A stretch of DNA of 36,916 nt from Bacteroidota bacterium (GCA_005798825.1 SYIL01000040.1:1-36916), one strand, 5' to 3'. Shown: positions 28,445-36,916, counted from the stretch's first letter. A program made the numbers and translations. Notes: generated by a model not told the origin, from the sequence alone.

Positions 28445-28939
28445 TTGTTGTTGAAACCCATCCCTTCATTTGAATCTGTATACAAGCAATACCGTCCGGC
28501 ATTGCTTCAATTCTCAATATCCATTACCAACAATATGGCCGATGCCGAAGAGGTTGTTAATGACGTATTTATGGCAATATGGGAGCGCAGAGCAGATATT
28601 TTGGCTGAAGATGGCTTAAAAAGTTATCTGTTTAGGGCAGTAAAGAATCGTTGTTTGAATAAAATTAAGAGAGACCGATTGCCCTTTGATTCTATGCCCA
28701 CCAACATGCCTGTTACAAGTAAAGACAATACCATTTTGCAAAATATGGTAGCCAGAGAAACAGAGACGAGATTACATGCACTTATCGATCGGTTGCCCAA
28801 TAAATGCAAACAGGTTTTTTTGTTTAGTCGGAAGCACGAAATGAGTTACAAAGAGATTGCTGATTTAATGGATATATCTCCAAAGACCGTTGAAAATCAG
28901 ATTGGATTGGCACTCAAATTTTTGAAAGAAAATTTTTAA
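28445..28939 (+). CDS. ECF-type RNA polymerase sigma factor (sigma-70 family)
   Basis: 164 aa. Region 2 spans about 10-75 (FESVYKQYRPALLQFSISITNNMADAEEVVNDVFMAIWERR, then LKSYLFRAVKNRCLNKIKRDR). Region 4 is near the C-terminus (LHALIDRLPNKCKQVFLFSRKHEMSYKEIADLMDISPKTVENQIGLALKFLKE), a helix-turn-helix. This is the Bacteroidota RpoE/FecI-like group normally followed by fecR and a SusC/SusD pair. Here the next gene is convergent def, so no anti-sigma is adjacent; the only FecR in the window is the split one at 1489-2676. The start must be TTG (three in tandem at 28445-28453), since no ATG precedes region 2. A degenerate TTACCTTG lies about 20 nt upstream. Confidence 0.9.
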   Translation: MLLKPIPSFESVYKQYRPALLQFSISITNNMADAEEVVNDVFMAIWERRADILAEDGLKSYLFRAVKNRCLNKIKRDRLPFDSMPTNMPVTSKDNTILQNMVARETETRLHALIDRLPNKCKQVFLFSRKHEMSYKEIADLMDISPKTVENQIGLALKFLKENF

Positions 28940-29020
28940 GGGTTCTCGCCGCCCCAAAAGATACATTCGTTTAAACTTTCTGATTCAAGGGTCCGCCGGC
29001 GACTTACAATAGCAATCAAA

Positions 29021-29575
29021 TTATTTCTTGGGAAATTTCATTTTGTATGCTACTTGTACAAAGCCTTTTGAAATATTTTGTAATTTTTTCTTGAGCATAC
29101 TTCTTTTTAGCGGGCTGATGCGGTCGGTAAATAAGATTCCTTCTATGTGGTCATATTCGTGTTGAATAATTCGAGCTGCCACTCCTTCATAGGTTTCGGT
29201 TTTTTCAATAAAATTTTCGTCTACATATTGAAGGGTAATTTTAGAGGAACGTTTTACATCGGCACGAACAAAAGGAATGCTCAAACACCCTTCTTCGTAT
29301 TCCCATGGTGCATCAAATTCTTGTATCATTTTGGCATTGATAAACACTTGTTTTAAATTTTTTGTGGTTTTGTCGTCATCAATTTTACAACCATCAACAA
29401 TAAACAATCGAATAGACAAGCCAATTTGGGGAGCGGCAAGTCCAATCCCATTGCTTCCGTACATGGTGTCAAACATGTTATTTATCAGCGCTTGTAAACC
29501 TTCGTATTGAGAATTAATCGAATCTGCTTTTCTTCGGAGCACGTCCATGCCGAATGCGTAAATGGGCAGTATCAT
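29021..29575 (-). CDS. def: Peptide deformylase
   Basis: 184 aa with all three PDF motifs: GIGLAAPQ (43-50), EGCLSIP (metal ligand C97) and QHEYDH (H139-E140-x-x-H143, two metal ligands and the catalytic Glu). It removes the N-formyl group from nascent proteins. The C-terminal helix is followed by a basic tail (KMKFPKK). Its ATG overlaps the end of yqgF by 4 nt, making a yqgF-def operon. No fmt is in this window. Confidence 0.96.
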   Translation of the reverse strand: MILPIYAFGMDVLRRKADSINSQYEGLQALINNMFDTMYGSNGIGLAAPQIGLSIRLFIVDGCKIDDDKTTKNLKQVFINAKMIQEFDAPWEYEEGCLSIPFVRADVKRSSKITLQYVDENFIEKTETYEGVAARIIQHEYDHIEGILFTDRISPLKRSMLKKKLQNISKGFVQVAYKMKFPKK

Positions 29576-29985
29576 GAAATCTTTTGTAAATAGGTTTGAA
29601 GAATAAGCGCAGCACTCACCTTATCAACAAGGCCTTTGTCGGCTCTTTGGGTTTTCTTCGCGCCAGACAAAAGAATACTGTTTTGTGCTTCTCTGCTGCT
29701 GAGTCGTTCGTCTATAATTTCAACAGGAATTCTTGGATATGTGGTTTGTAGGGCATGGATAAATTGTTTCACAGGTTGGGTTGCATCGGTATCTTCCCCC
29801 GACAATTGTGTGGGCATCCCCACCACAAAACAGTCCACAATTTCTTCTGTCAAATAGGAATCTAGGTATTGTCTCAAGTGAATGGTATAAACCATTTCAA
29901 GAGGTTGGGCAATTATTTTCATCGGGTCAGTTACGGCCAAACCTGTTCGTTTGCTTCCATAGTCAATACCCATAATTCGTCCCAT
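29572..29985 (-). CDS. yqgF: Putative pre-16S rRNA nuclease YqgF / RuvX (Holliday-junction resolvase-like)
   Basis: 137 aa from ATG 29985. The RNase H-like fold begins MGRIMGIDYGSKRTGLAVTDP (catalytic Asp D8), followed by VDCFVVGMPTQLSGE, VEIIDERLSSREA and KGLVDKVSAALILQTYL with the remaining acidic residues. It matures the 5' end of 16S rRNA and/or acts as an anti-termination-related nuclease. The family is about 135-150 aa, which fits this start; a frame extension up to 30156 adds 57 unrelated residues. The TATCTTTG box lies 4 nt before the ATG, so translation probably begins at or next to the transcript's 5' end. Confidence 0.93.
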   Translation of the reverse strand: MGRIMGIDYGSKRTGLAVTDPMKIIAQPLEMVYTIHLRQYLDSYLTEEIVDCFVVGMPTQLSGEDTDATQPVKQFIHALQTTYPRIPVEIIDERLSSREAQNSILLSGAKKTQRADKGLVDKVSAALILQTYLQKIS

Positions 29986-29989
29986 TGTG

Positions 29990-29997
29990 CAAAGATA
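29990..29997 (-). promoter_or_regulatory. -7 box TATCTTTG for yqgF-def (leaderless arrangement)
   Basis: Exact TAnnTTTG on the reverse strand with only CACA between it and the ATG at 29985. Transcription would start at or within a few nt of the start codon. A TTTG further upstream is only 12 bp away, too close to be the -33 element. Confidence 0.5.
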
Positions 29998-30322
29998 GTT
30001 GATGTGAATCAAATCATTTTGGCAATAACAAATGGATGGTAAAAATAATGTTGGTCTTCCATTTTGTGAATTAAGGTTCGCAATCCATTGCCATTTGAGA
30101 GAAAAGCAACCTGCGGGGTTCATAAAACTGTAGGCAGCAGGATTTGCGGTGGCCAAGGGTTTTGCGGATGAACAAAATTGTAAACCAATGATGATTTCAC
30201 CATTGCTCTCCTATTTACTTATTGTATATGAAATCGCAATACAAAAAGGGCGATACTGTTTAACCGAAATGGTATCCAATGATTTGCGCGCGCCACAATA
30301 AAATGTAATAGGAAAATAACGC

Positions 30323-30364
30323 AACACAAAACAGGGCGGCACAATGGCCGCCCTGTTTTGTGTT
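30323..30364. terminator. Perfect 18-bp inverted repeat, terminator after groEL
   Basis: Left arm AACACAAAACAGGGCGGC (30323-30340), loop ACAATG, right arm its exact reverse complement (30347-30364). The GC-rich core GGGCGGC is flanked by A/T-rich segments on both sides, so it can work in either direction. It lies 50 bp past the groEL stop on the reverse strand; no plus-strand gene reads into it, so its main client is groESL. Confidence 0.85.
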
Positions 30365-30414
30365 GTTTATCAGAATTTACCCCTCAAAATACGATTGAGC
30401 GAAGACCAATGAAA

Positions 30415-32073
<1,659 letters not shown>

Positions 32074-32076
32074 TTA

Positions 32077-32352
32077 TTAAATAATTGCTAAAATATCGCT
32101 TTCGCGCATGATGAGATAATCTTTTCCACCCAGAGCCAATTCAGTGCCAGCGTACTTTCCGTACAAAACACTATCTCCTACTTTAACTGTAACGGGCTCG
32201 TCTGTTTTTCCCGGTCCAACCGCAACTACGGTGCCTTTTTGGGGTTTTTCTTTTGCAGTGTCTGGAATGATGATTCCTGAAGCAGTTTGTTGTTCAGCTT
32301 GGACAGGTTCAATAAGAACTCTGTCGGCCAATGGTTTGATGTTTAGAGACAT
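32077..32352 (-). CDS. groES: Co-chaperonin GroES (Hsp10)
   Basis: 91 aa: [44 protein letters not shown] is the classic GroES start, with the mobile loop ([12 protein letters not shown]) that docks on GroEL. It ends [13 protein letters not shown]. First gene of the groES-groEL operon. The upstream region has no TAnnTTTG box but a sigma-54-like promoter at 32380-32396, with a predicted leader of about 17 nt. No CIRCE (HrcA) repeat is seen. Confidence 0.98.
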   Translation of the reverse strand: MSLNIKPLADRVLIEPVQAEQQTASGIIIPDTAKEKPQKGTVVAVGPGKTDEPVTVKVGDSVLYGKYAGTELALGGKDYLIMRESDILAII

Positions 32353-32379
32353 GGTATATATTTTTAGTTACAATTGATT

Positions 32380-32396
32380 AGCCAATCTCGTGCCAA
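32380..32396 (-). promoter_or_regulatory. Sigma-54 (RpoN)-type promoter for groESL
   Basis: Reverse-strand sequence TTGGCACGAGATTGGCT. It matches the -24 element (TGGCAC, then G and A as in the extended consensus). The -12 GC lies at the exact required 10-bp distance from the -24 GG; the only core mismatch is TGGCT for TTGCT. The predicted start site is near 32369, 17 nt before the groES ATG. No housekeeping TAnnTTTG box is found in this interval. Confidence 0.55.
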
Positions 32397-32438
32397 TGGC
32401 TAAAAATTGGGAATGCATTATTTTAAGTCCGTAATAGT

Positions 32439-32449
32439 GTCAGTTTGAC
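32439..32449. promoter_or_regulatory. Candidate activator-binding inverted repeat upstream of groESL
   Basis: GTCA-GTT-TGAC, a perfect 4-bp-arm palindrome 70-80 bp upstream of the predicted sigma-54 start site. That is a plausible distance for an enhancer-binding protein. Short, so it could be chance. Confidence 0.3.
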
Positions 32450-32690
32450 CTAAATAGGTATGCCAAGTTGACATTTGTAGTTTTGGCAGATGCCGGTAAT
32501 TGTTTAGGAAAAACGGGTTGACCACCAAAGTTAGCCCAATCTAATCCCCTACATGACCTTTTCGACAATTCAATCTTGAAACGGGGAAGGATTTTTCGTA
32601 TTTTGTAAATACTGTAGGCAATAGGAATAAGATTTTGTACAATTGGTTTTGAAAAGTTTAACTTTAGTTTGATTGAATGCGACTGACTTT

Positions 32691-33980
32691 TTAGACAATT
32701 TCTGGGATTGACTTACAGAATTTTGAAATATCGGCTTGCTGAGAAATGGAAAATTTCTTCGAAATTTCTGCACAATGGGCCACTAAATTAGGATCAAAAA
32801 ACAATCGATTGAGCATTTCATTAAATGCTGTTTGATTGGAAATTGAAAATCCAAATCCGGCATCAATAGATTGTTGCGCTTCTGGAAATTTAGAATGATT
32901 GGGACCGAATAATATCGGCATTCCAAAAACAGCAGCCTCAATAATATTGTGTAAGCCTTTGCCAAATGCCCCCCCAACAAAGGCAATCTTGGAATGTCGA
33001 TAGCATTCGGCGAGTGTACCCATTGAATCCAAAATAACACAATTTCCGAATTCGTTTGAAGCATCCGACAAATCAGTGTATTGATGGTCGTTTTGATTGG
33101 ACAATAGTATGGGTTTAAGCACTTGTAATGAATTCACAATTTCCCGACAGTGGTCTGTTTGAATATCATGGGGGGCAATCAATATTTTCCATCCAAGGGG
33201 GAGTTTATGGATCTTCAAATACTGTTTTAAAAGATTTATTTCAGCAGGCCAACAACTACCCAAAATGAGTATATTGTCTGAGGAAATCCAATTTAGGAAT
33301 ACCTTGGGTAGCAATTGAATGGTCTCGAGCCGTTGGACTGTACGGTTAAATTTGGGGTCGCCAAAAACAAAGGAATTGTTTAATCCATAGGTTTGGCCCA
33401 GTGTTACCATGGCTTGGTTAATAACGCCAACACTTTGAAATTTACGAATCAATTTCAGCCAGGGTGTACCAAAAAAAGTAAATAAAAAATGGTCAGGTCT
33501 TAAAGCAACCCCCAAAGCGTGAATTGGAATCTGTTTCCCAAGGGTTTCATTTATCAAGTTGAACCAGAAATCATATTTAATAAAAATAGCCAGTGAAGGC
33601 TGCCAATGGGCAATCCATTTTTTGGCATTTTTTTTTGTGTCTAAAGGTAAGTATGCTTTGAAATGATGTTCGGAAAGGGTTGCGTTTTGATAGCCTGAAG
33701 GTGAAAAAAAACTGAATAATATCCGAATTCCGGGATGGGTATCTTCCAGGGCTGAAACGATGGGTTTGGCCATTTCGAATTCTCCCAGGGAAGCGCAATG
33801 AATCCAAACCAATGGCGGTTTTTTTGTATTGCTTCCCGGTGTTTCATTGTTTTCTGCAGTGGGCAAATTAGCCCAAGCCAAATCTTGACCTTGGCTAAGT
33901 TTTCTGGCCCTCAAATTCCACAGGGCCGAAAAACGCATCAATAGGCCAAAGCACCGTATCGCGATAGTATATAGAATCAT
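32691..33980 (-). CDS. waaA: 3-deoxy-D-manno-octulosonic acid (Kdo) transferase
   Basis: 429 aa. An N-terminal membrane anchor (MILYTIAIRCFGLLMRFSAL) precedes the GT-B fold. The N-domain carries VWIHCASLGEFEMAKPIV with the conserved acidic residue E67, and SFFSPSGYQN and KYDFWFN typical of KdtA. The C-domain has LILGSCWPAEINLL, IAPHDIQ, DSMGTLAECYRHSKIAFVGGAFGKGLHNIIEAAVFGMPILFGPN, the nucleotide-sugar site. It transfers Kdo from CMP-Kdo to lipid A precursor at the inner membrane. Last gene of a run of four on this strand; it starts 3 nt after the barrel-protein gene. Confidence 0.96.
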   Translation of the reverse strand: MILYTIAIRCFGLLMRFSALWNLRARKLSQGQDLAWANLPTAENNETPGSNTKKPPLVWIHCASLGEFEMAKPIVSALEDTHPGIRILFSFFSPSGYQNATLSEHHFKAYLPLDTKKNAKKWIAHWQPSLAIFIKYDFWFNLINETLGKQIPIHALGVALRPDHFLFTFFGTPWLKLIRKFQSVGVINQAMVTLGQTYGLNNSFVFGDPKFNRTVQRLETIQLLPKVFLNWISSDNILILGSCWPAEINLLKQYLKIHKLPLGWKILIAPHDIQTDHCREIVNSLQVLKPILLSNQNDHQYTDLSDASNEFGNCVILDSMGTLAECYRHSKIAFVGGAFGKGLHNIIEAAVFGMPILFGPNHSKFPEAQQSIDAGFGFSISNQTAFNEMLNRLFFDPNLVAHCAEISKKFSISQQADISKFCKSIPEIV

Positions 33981-33983
33981 GGC

Positions 33984-34802
33984 TTATTCCAAATAGTCTG
34001 CATCTTTTAGCCCATTCGAATTTCCAATATTTACAGGAATGATCAGCCCTCCATTGAATCCGATTGTAAAATCAAATTGTGATCTATCGGGAATTCGATT
34101 TGTACCCATATCCCAATCACGCATATTTTGGGTAAAACTTTGCATAAGGTGAATCCCCAGGGTGAAACTCAGTGTCTCGGTATTCATGTATTGTAACCTA
34201 AATTGTTGCGATAGGCTAAACCCCCTGCGGTAATTGTCGTGCCCAGTTTCATACAAACCCTCTAGTTGTGGTAAACGGCCTTTGTCAAATTCGAATTTCG
34301 TGTAATGTTCATGAAAACCCATCCCCCCCATGGCAATGAACGAAAGTGTTCGGGGATTTTTGGATGTACTTTGCCGTATGGGGAATATTTTCCCACCCAC
34401 TGCACTCAGATTAAAACCGCGTAAGTATGTCCTAATGATGGCAGGATTTCCATTTATATCGAACAGGTAGTTGGAAGGACCAACCATTGCGCCATACATA
34501 CTATCTTTTCTTACATTGCCACTAAAATAAGGCATATAGTCGAAACCCAAGAGCCATTTTTCTTGGTGTTGGTATTCGGCACCTGCGTGTAAAAAAGCAT
34601 TGCTTCTGTATCGCGCACTCCAATCGCCTGCATTGAATTGATATCCGGGACCAATGTGCATGCTAACCCAAGAGGGTCTAGGATCGGCAGTTGGCAATTG
34701 AACAGGTTCTTTGTGGCGCGAATTTGTATTTCCCCATGCGATGTTAACGCATTTTACCATAAAAAGTAGTAGTAAGAGGACTATTTGCTTTCGCGTCTTC
34801 AT
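33984..34802 (-). CDS. Uncharacterised outer-membrane beta-barrel-like protein next to waaA
   Basis: 272 aa. A signal peptide (about 1-24, KTRKQIVLLLLLFMVKCVNIAWG) is followed by repeated amphipathic strands: SWVSMHIGPGYQFNAG, NAFLHAGAEYQHQEKWLLGFDYMPYFSG, LRGFNLSAVGGKIFPI, TLSFIAMGGMGFHEHY, QQFRLQYMNTETLSFTLGIHLMQSF and FDFTIGFNGGLIIPVNI. These suggest an 8-12-stranded barrel or porin-like fold. I do not recognise a named family. waaA starts 3 nt after its stop, so the two are co-transcribed; the hydrolase gene is 39 nt upstream. A TACCTTCG (one mismatch to the -7 box) precedes its ATG, so it may have its own promoter. A role in envelope or LPS assembly is only an inference from position. 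Confidence 0.7.
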   Translation of the reverse strand: MKTRKQIVLLLLLFMVKCVNIAWGNTNSRHKEPVQLPTADPRPSWVSMHIGPGYQFNAGDWSARYRSNAFLHAGAEYQHQEKWLLGFDYMPYFSGNVRKDSMYGAMVGPSNYLFDINGNPAIIRTYLRGFNLSAVGGKIFPIRQSTSKNPRTLSFIAMGGMGFHEHYTKFEFDKGRLPQLEGLYETGHDNYRRGFSLSQQFRLQYMNTETLSFTLGIHLMQSFTQNMRDWDMGTNRIPDRSQFDFTIGFNGGLIIPVNIGNSNGLKDADYLE

Positions 34803-34841
34803 TTGATGACGAAGGTACGAAAGTGAAAGCAGAAGCAGAAG

Positions 34842-35615
34842 TTAGTGGAGAATTCCCTGCAAACAATCAAAGAAACCCTGGGGGTTATCTGCATGGACCC
34901 AATGTCCAGCGTTGTTAACCCTGTGAAATCGGGCATTGGGAAAATGCTGTAAAATTGCTTGCTCATCTTCTTCATTTACATAGTTGCTATTGCTACCACA
35001 AACAAAATCTGTTTTCTTCAAACAGCTTGATTCGATGGGCAATTCCCCCACAATTTCTTCATAGTAACGTTCAATTGCTTCAATATTTGTTTTAAGGGTA
35101 TACCCTCCACTTGCATTCGATACGATATTTTTCACAATAAATTGCCTTACTACCCTATCCGGTGCATAAGGCTCAAAGGCCAATTCGATTTCTTTTCTTG
35201 AACCTAGAGTATGCAAAGGAACTTCTTTGAATGCACGGAAATAATTTAAATGAGAGGGAGCATAGGCCTTGGGCGCGATGTCTACCACAATTAACTGTTT
35301 TGTCATTTCGGGATATAAATGCGCAAAGCGCATGGCTGTTTTGCCTCCCATGCTATGTCCCAATAGGATACCCATTTTATCGTTGAGGTGGTGCATTAAT
35401 TGCTTCAAATCACTGCACATTTCATTGTAGGTATTAGAATTAGAATGAAAACTATGTCCGTGATTGCGTGCATCAAAAGAAACTACCCTATGGCGTTCGG
35501 CGAGTTTTTTTGCAAGCAGATGCCAATTGTCGAGCATCCCAAAAATACCATGCAAAATGTAAATTGAAGTGGGATTTTCTGCTCCGTAAACGCGGTAATT
35601 GACCAGTTTGGTCAT
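34842..35615 (-). CDS. Alpha/beta hydrolase (YbfF-like esterase)
   Basis: 257 aa alpha/beta hydrolase fold. The oxyanion region is YILHGIFGMLDNWHLLAKKLA, followed by VVSFDARNHGHS, the nucleophile elbow GHSMGGK (Ser88), IVVDIAPKAY, and a late AGHWVHADNP with the catalytic His (H238). FGMLDNWHLLAKKLAERHRVVSFDARNHGHS matches the YbfF/small acyl-CoA-thioester or carboxylesterase branch. Cytoplasmic, no signal peptide. It starts 6 nt after ald, so it is co-transcribed with it. Natural substrate unknown. Confidence 0.9.
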   Translation of the reverse strand: MTKLVNYRVYGAENPTSIYILHGIFGMLDNWHLLAKKLAERHRVVSFDARNHGHSFHSNSNTYNEMCSDLKQLMHHLNDKMGILLGHSMGGKTAMRFAHLYPEMTKQLIVVDIAPKAYAPSHLNYFRAFKEVPLHTLGSRKEIELAFEPYAPDRVVRQFIVKNIVSNASGGYTLKTNIEAIERYYEEIVGELPIESSCLKKTDFVCGSNSNYVNEEDEQAILQHFPNARFHRVNNAGHWVHADNPQGFFDCLQGILH

Positions 35616-35621
35616 GGTATC

Positions 35622-36737
35622 TTAATTCAAAAATTGATCAACCGGAGTATATTCTAAGTTAAAGGCATCGGAGACCCCTTTATACACTATTTTACCATCA
35701 ATTACATTCAAACCTAGACGCAATTCAAGGCTATCTGCACAGGCTTTTTTCCAACCCTTATTGGCCAATTGGACTGCGTATGGAAGGGTTGCATTGGTTA
35801 ATGCCAAAGTGGATGTATAAGGAACGGCGCCTGGCATGTTAGCAACACAGTAGTGAACAACGCCTTCGACTTCGTAGCATGGCTCTGCATGGGTAGTAGG
35901 TCTTGAAGTTTCAAAGCAACCTCCTTGATCGATGGCTACATCTACAATCACCGCGCCTTTTTTCATGGTATGGAGCATATCTCGGGTTATTAACTTAGGG
36001 GCTTTGGCACCTGGGATTAGTACGCCACCAATAACCAAATCAGCGGTTTTTACGGCATTGCGTACATTGTATTCATTCGAAATTAGTGTTTCTACGTTCG
36101 GGGGCATGATATCGTCAAGTTGGCGTAAACGCTGCAAACTGATGTCCATTATGGTAACTCTGGCACCTAATCCAGCGGCCATTTTAGCAGCTTGTGTACC
36201 TACGATACCACCGCCAAAAACAAGCACTTCGGCTGGCTTTACCCCGGGAACGCCACCCAGTAGTACACCCCTGCCACCCATTGGTTTTTCGAGGTATTTG
36301 GCACCCTCTTGAATACTCATTCTTCCAGCGACTTCACTCATTGGAACCAGCAATGGCAGGCTTCGGTCTGGTTTCTCAACGGTCTCGTATGCCAAGCAGA
36401 CAGCACCACTTTTAATCATGGCATGGGTGAGAGGTTCATAGGAGGCAAAGTGAAAATAGGTAAATAGTAGTTGGTTTTTTTTAATCAATTGATATTCACT
36501 TTCTATGGGTTCCTTGACCTTGATGATCATCTCGGCAATTGCATATATTTCTTCTATGCTTTTGAGGATAGAGGCACCAACGAAAGAATAATCTTGATCT
36601 GAAAAACCACTTCCTTCTCCAGCGGTAGATTGCACATACAATGCATGGCCATTTTTGATTAATTCACTTGCACCGGCGGGGGTTAAGGCCACGCGATTTT
36701 CATTATTTTTAATTTCTTTTGGGATGCCAATAATCAT
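35622..36737 (-). CDS. ald: Alanine dehydrogenase
   Basis: 371 aa from ATG 36737, the usual family length. It begins MIIGIPKEIKNNENRVALTPAG. The catalytic residues fall at the standard numbers: K75 (IIKVKEP) and H96 (FTYFHFA). The Rossmann segment is AEVLVFGGGIVGTQAAKMAAGLGARVTIMD, followed by GGVLIPGAKAPKLIT and VDVAIDQGGCFETSRPTTH with the catalytic Asp. It interconverts L-alanine and pyruvate with NAD and ammonia. A longer frame from TTG 36755 is rejected because it would begin inside the TATCTTTG promoter box. First gene of the ald-hydrolase-barrel-waaA run. Confidence 0.97.
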   Translation of the reverse strand: MIIGIPKEIKNNENRVALTPAGASELIKNGHALYVQSTAGEGSGFSDQDYSFVGASILKSIEEIYAIAEMIIKVKEPIESEYQLIKKNQLLFTYFHFASYEPLTHAMIKSGAVCLAYETVEKPDRSLPLLVPMSEVAGRMSIQEGAKYLEKPMGGRGVLLGGVPGVKPAEVLVFGGGIVGTQAAKMAAGLGARVTIMDISLQRLRQLDDIMPPNVETLISNEYNVRNAVKTADLVIGGVLIPGAKAPKLITRDMLHTMKKGAVIVDVAIDQGGCFETSRPTTHAEPCYEVEGVVHYCVANMPGAVPYTSTLALTNATLPYAVQLANKGWKKACADSLELRLGLNVIDGKIVYKGVSDAFNLEYTPVDQFLN

Positions 36738-36752
36738 GGTTATTCTATGGCG

Positions 36753-36780
36753 CAAAGATACAAAAATGTTTGAACATCAA
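36753..36780 (-). promoter_or_regulatory. Promoter TTG-N17-TATCTTTG for ald
   Basis: On the reverse strand, TTG (36778-36780), a 17-bp spacer, then an exact TAnnTTTG box (36753-36760), 15 nt before the ATG. The spacer contains the small palindrome TGTT-TG-AACA (36767-36776), which could be an operator, though it is short. Confidence 0.55.
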
Positions 36781-36916
36781 TCCCAATGATGCAAATTGAA
36801 ACAGAAAGTCTACAACTGAATTACTCCATTTAGGCTATTTAAATGGATTTCTCAAGGTGTATTTTTTGGGTTTGTGAAAATAATTTTTATACAATTTTAC
36901 CAAGTAGAACAAAGAT

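Larger units (their letters stand above)
29986..30414. other. 429-bp intergenic region between yqgF and groEL
   Basis: No convincing gene on either strand. Contains the yqgF promoter box at its left end and a perfect terminator hairpin at 30323-30364. The 30000-30320 part shows no tRNA cloverleaf, no repeat and no recognisable domain in any frame. Confidence 0.6.
32353..32690. other. 338-bp intergenic region upstream of groES
   Basis: No supported gene. Holds the sigma-54-like promoter (32380-32396), the inverted repeat GTCA-GTT-TGAC (32439-32449), and a wider one TGCCAA...TTGGCA (32461-32466 / 32483-32488). The part from about 32500 to 32690, next to the waaA 3' end, shows nothing recognisable. 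Confidence 0.6.

Noticed and set aside
30065-30085. GGTTCGCAATCC resembling a tRNA T-arm
   Set aside because: No acceptor stem, D-arm or anticodon arm can be built around it on either strand.
29986-30156. N-terminal extension of yqgF by 57 residues
   Set aside because: The extension has no family similarity, would exceed the normal YqgF length, and contains the promoter box at 29990-29997.
32353-32450. CIRCE element for HrcA control of groESL
   Set aside because: The TTAGCACTC / GAGTGCTAA arms are not present.
32570-32773. 67-aa minus-strand frame in the groES-waaA gap
   Set aside because: Low-complexity, overlaps the 3' end of waaA in another frame and has no start context or recognisable domain.

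Overview
The window looks like ordinary chromosome of a Bacteroidota (Bacteroidetes) bacterium of moderate-to-low GC. The lineage call rests on a type IX secretion 'plug' protein (DUF5103), a FecR anti-sigma protein, a DUF7948/beta-propeller surface protein, a DUF6029 outer-membrane protein, and the TAnnTTTG -7 promoter element typical of this phylum in front of many genes. I see no phage, insertion sequence, CRISPR array, rRNA or tRNA. There are 32 protein genes on both strands, in short operons. Several convergent pairs abut or overlap at their stop codons.

Layout. 1-2676 (minus): a FecR module split into two reading frames by an in-frame stop, followed by the start of a large secreted surface protein that runs off the left edge. 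2812-4907: divergent Gfo/Idh/MocA oxidoreductase and short-chain-type threonine 3-dehydrogenase. 4892-8071: miaB (minus) and an outer-membrane protein (plus). 8250-12866: an orphan ABC ATPase, a GNAT acetyltransferase, an ABC-F protein and the T9SS plug protein. 12868-17539: a GT-C glycosyltransferase, a biotin carrier protein with a polyprenyl diphosphate synthase, a thioredoxin-like lipoprotein and a two-TM protein of unknown function. 17921-22951: B12-dependent ribonucleotide reductase and prolyl-tRNA synthetase. 22966-26037 (minus): kdsD-manC-DMT exporter. 26182-28939: recQ and an ECF sigma factor. 29021-32352 (minus): yqgF-def, then groES-groEL. 32691-36737 (minus): ald, alpha/beta hydrolase, an uncharacterised barrel protein and waaA.

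How the genes fit together. Most are housekeeping. kdsD (Kdo precursor), waaA (Kdo transfer), manC (GDP-mannose) and the GT-C transferase serve the outer envelope. The polyprenyl synthase makes a quinone side chain or lipid carrier. miaB, proS, def, yqgF and the ABC-F protein serve RNA processing and translation. nrdJ and recQ serve DNA synthesis and repair.

Most notable signals: (i) groESL lacks the usual TAnnTTTG box but has a near-consensus sigma-54 promoter (-24 TGGCAC, -12 GC at correct spacing) with an inverted repeat upstream. (ii) FecR is divided exactly between its N-terminal sigma-binding module and its membrane/FecR part by one in-frame TAA. The only ECF sigma gene in the window lies 26 kb away, so both are orphans. 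(iii) TAnnTTTG boxes lie only 4-16 nt before many start codons, implying very short or absent 5' leaders; this was used to correct several starts. I found no clearly new multi-gene system. The best candidates for unknown biology are the sigma-54-controlled chaperonin operon, the split FecR with its surface-protein neighbour, and the barrel protein tied to waaA.
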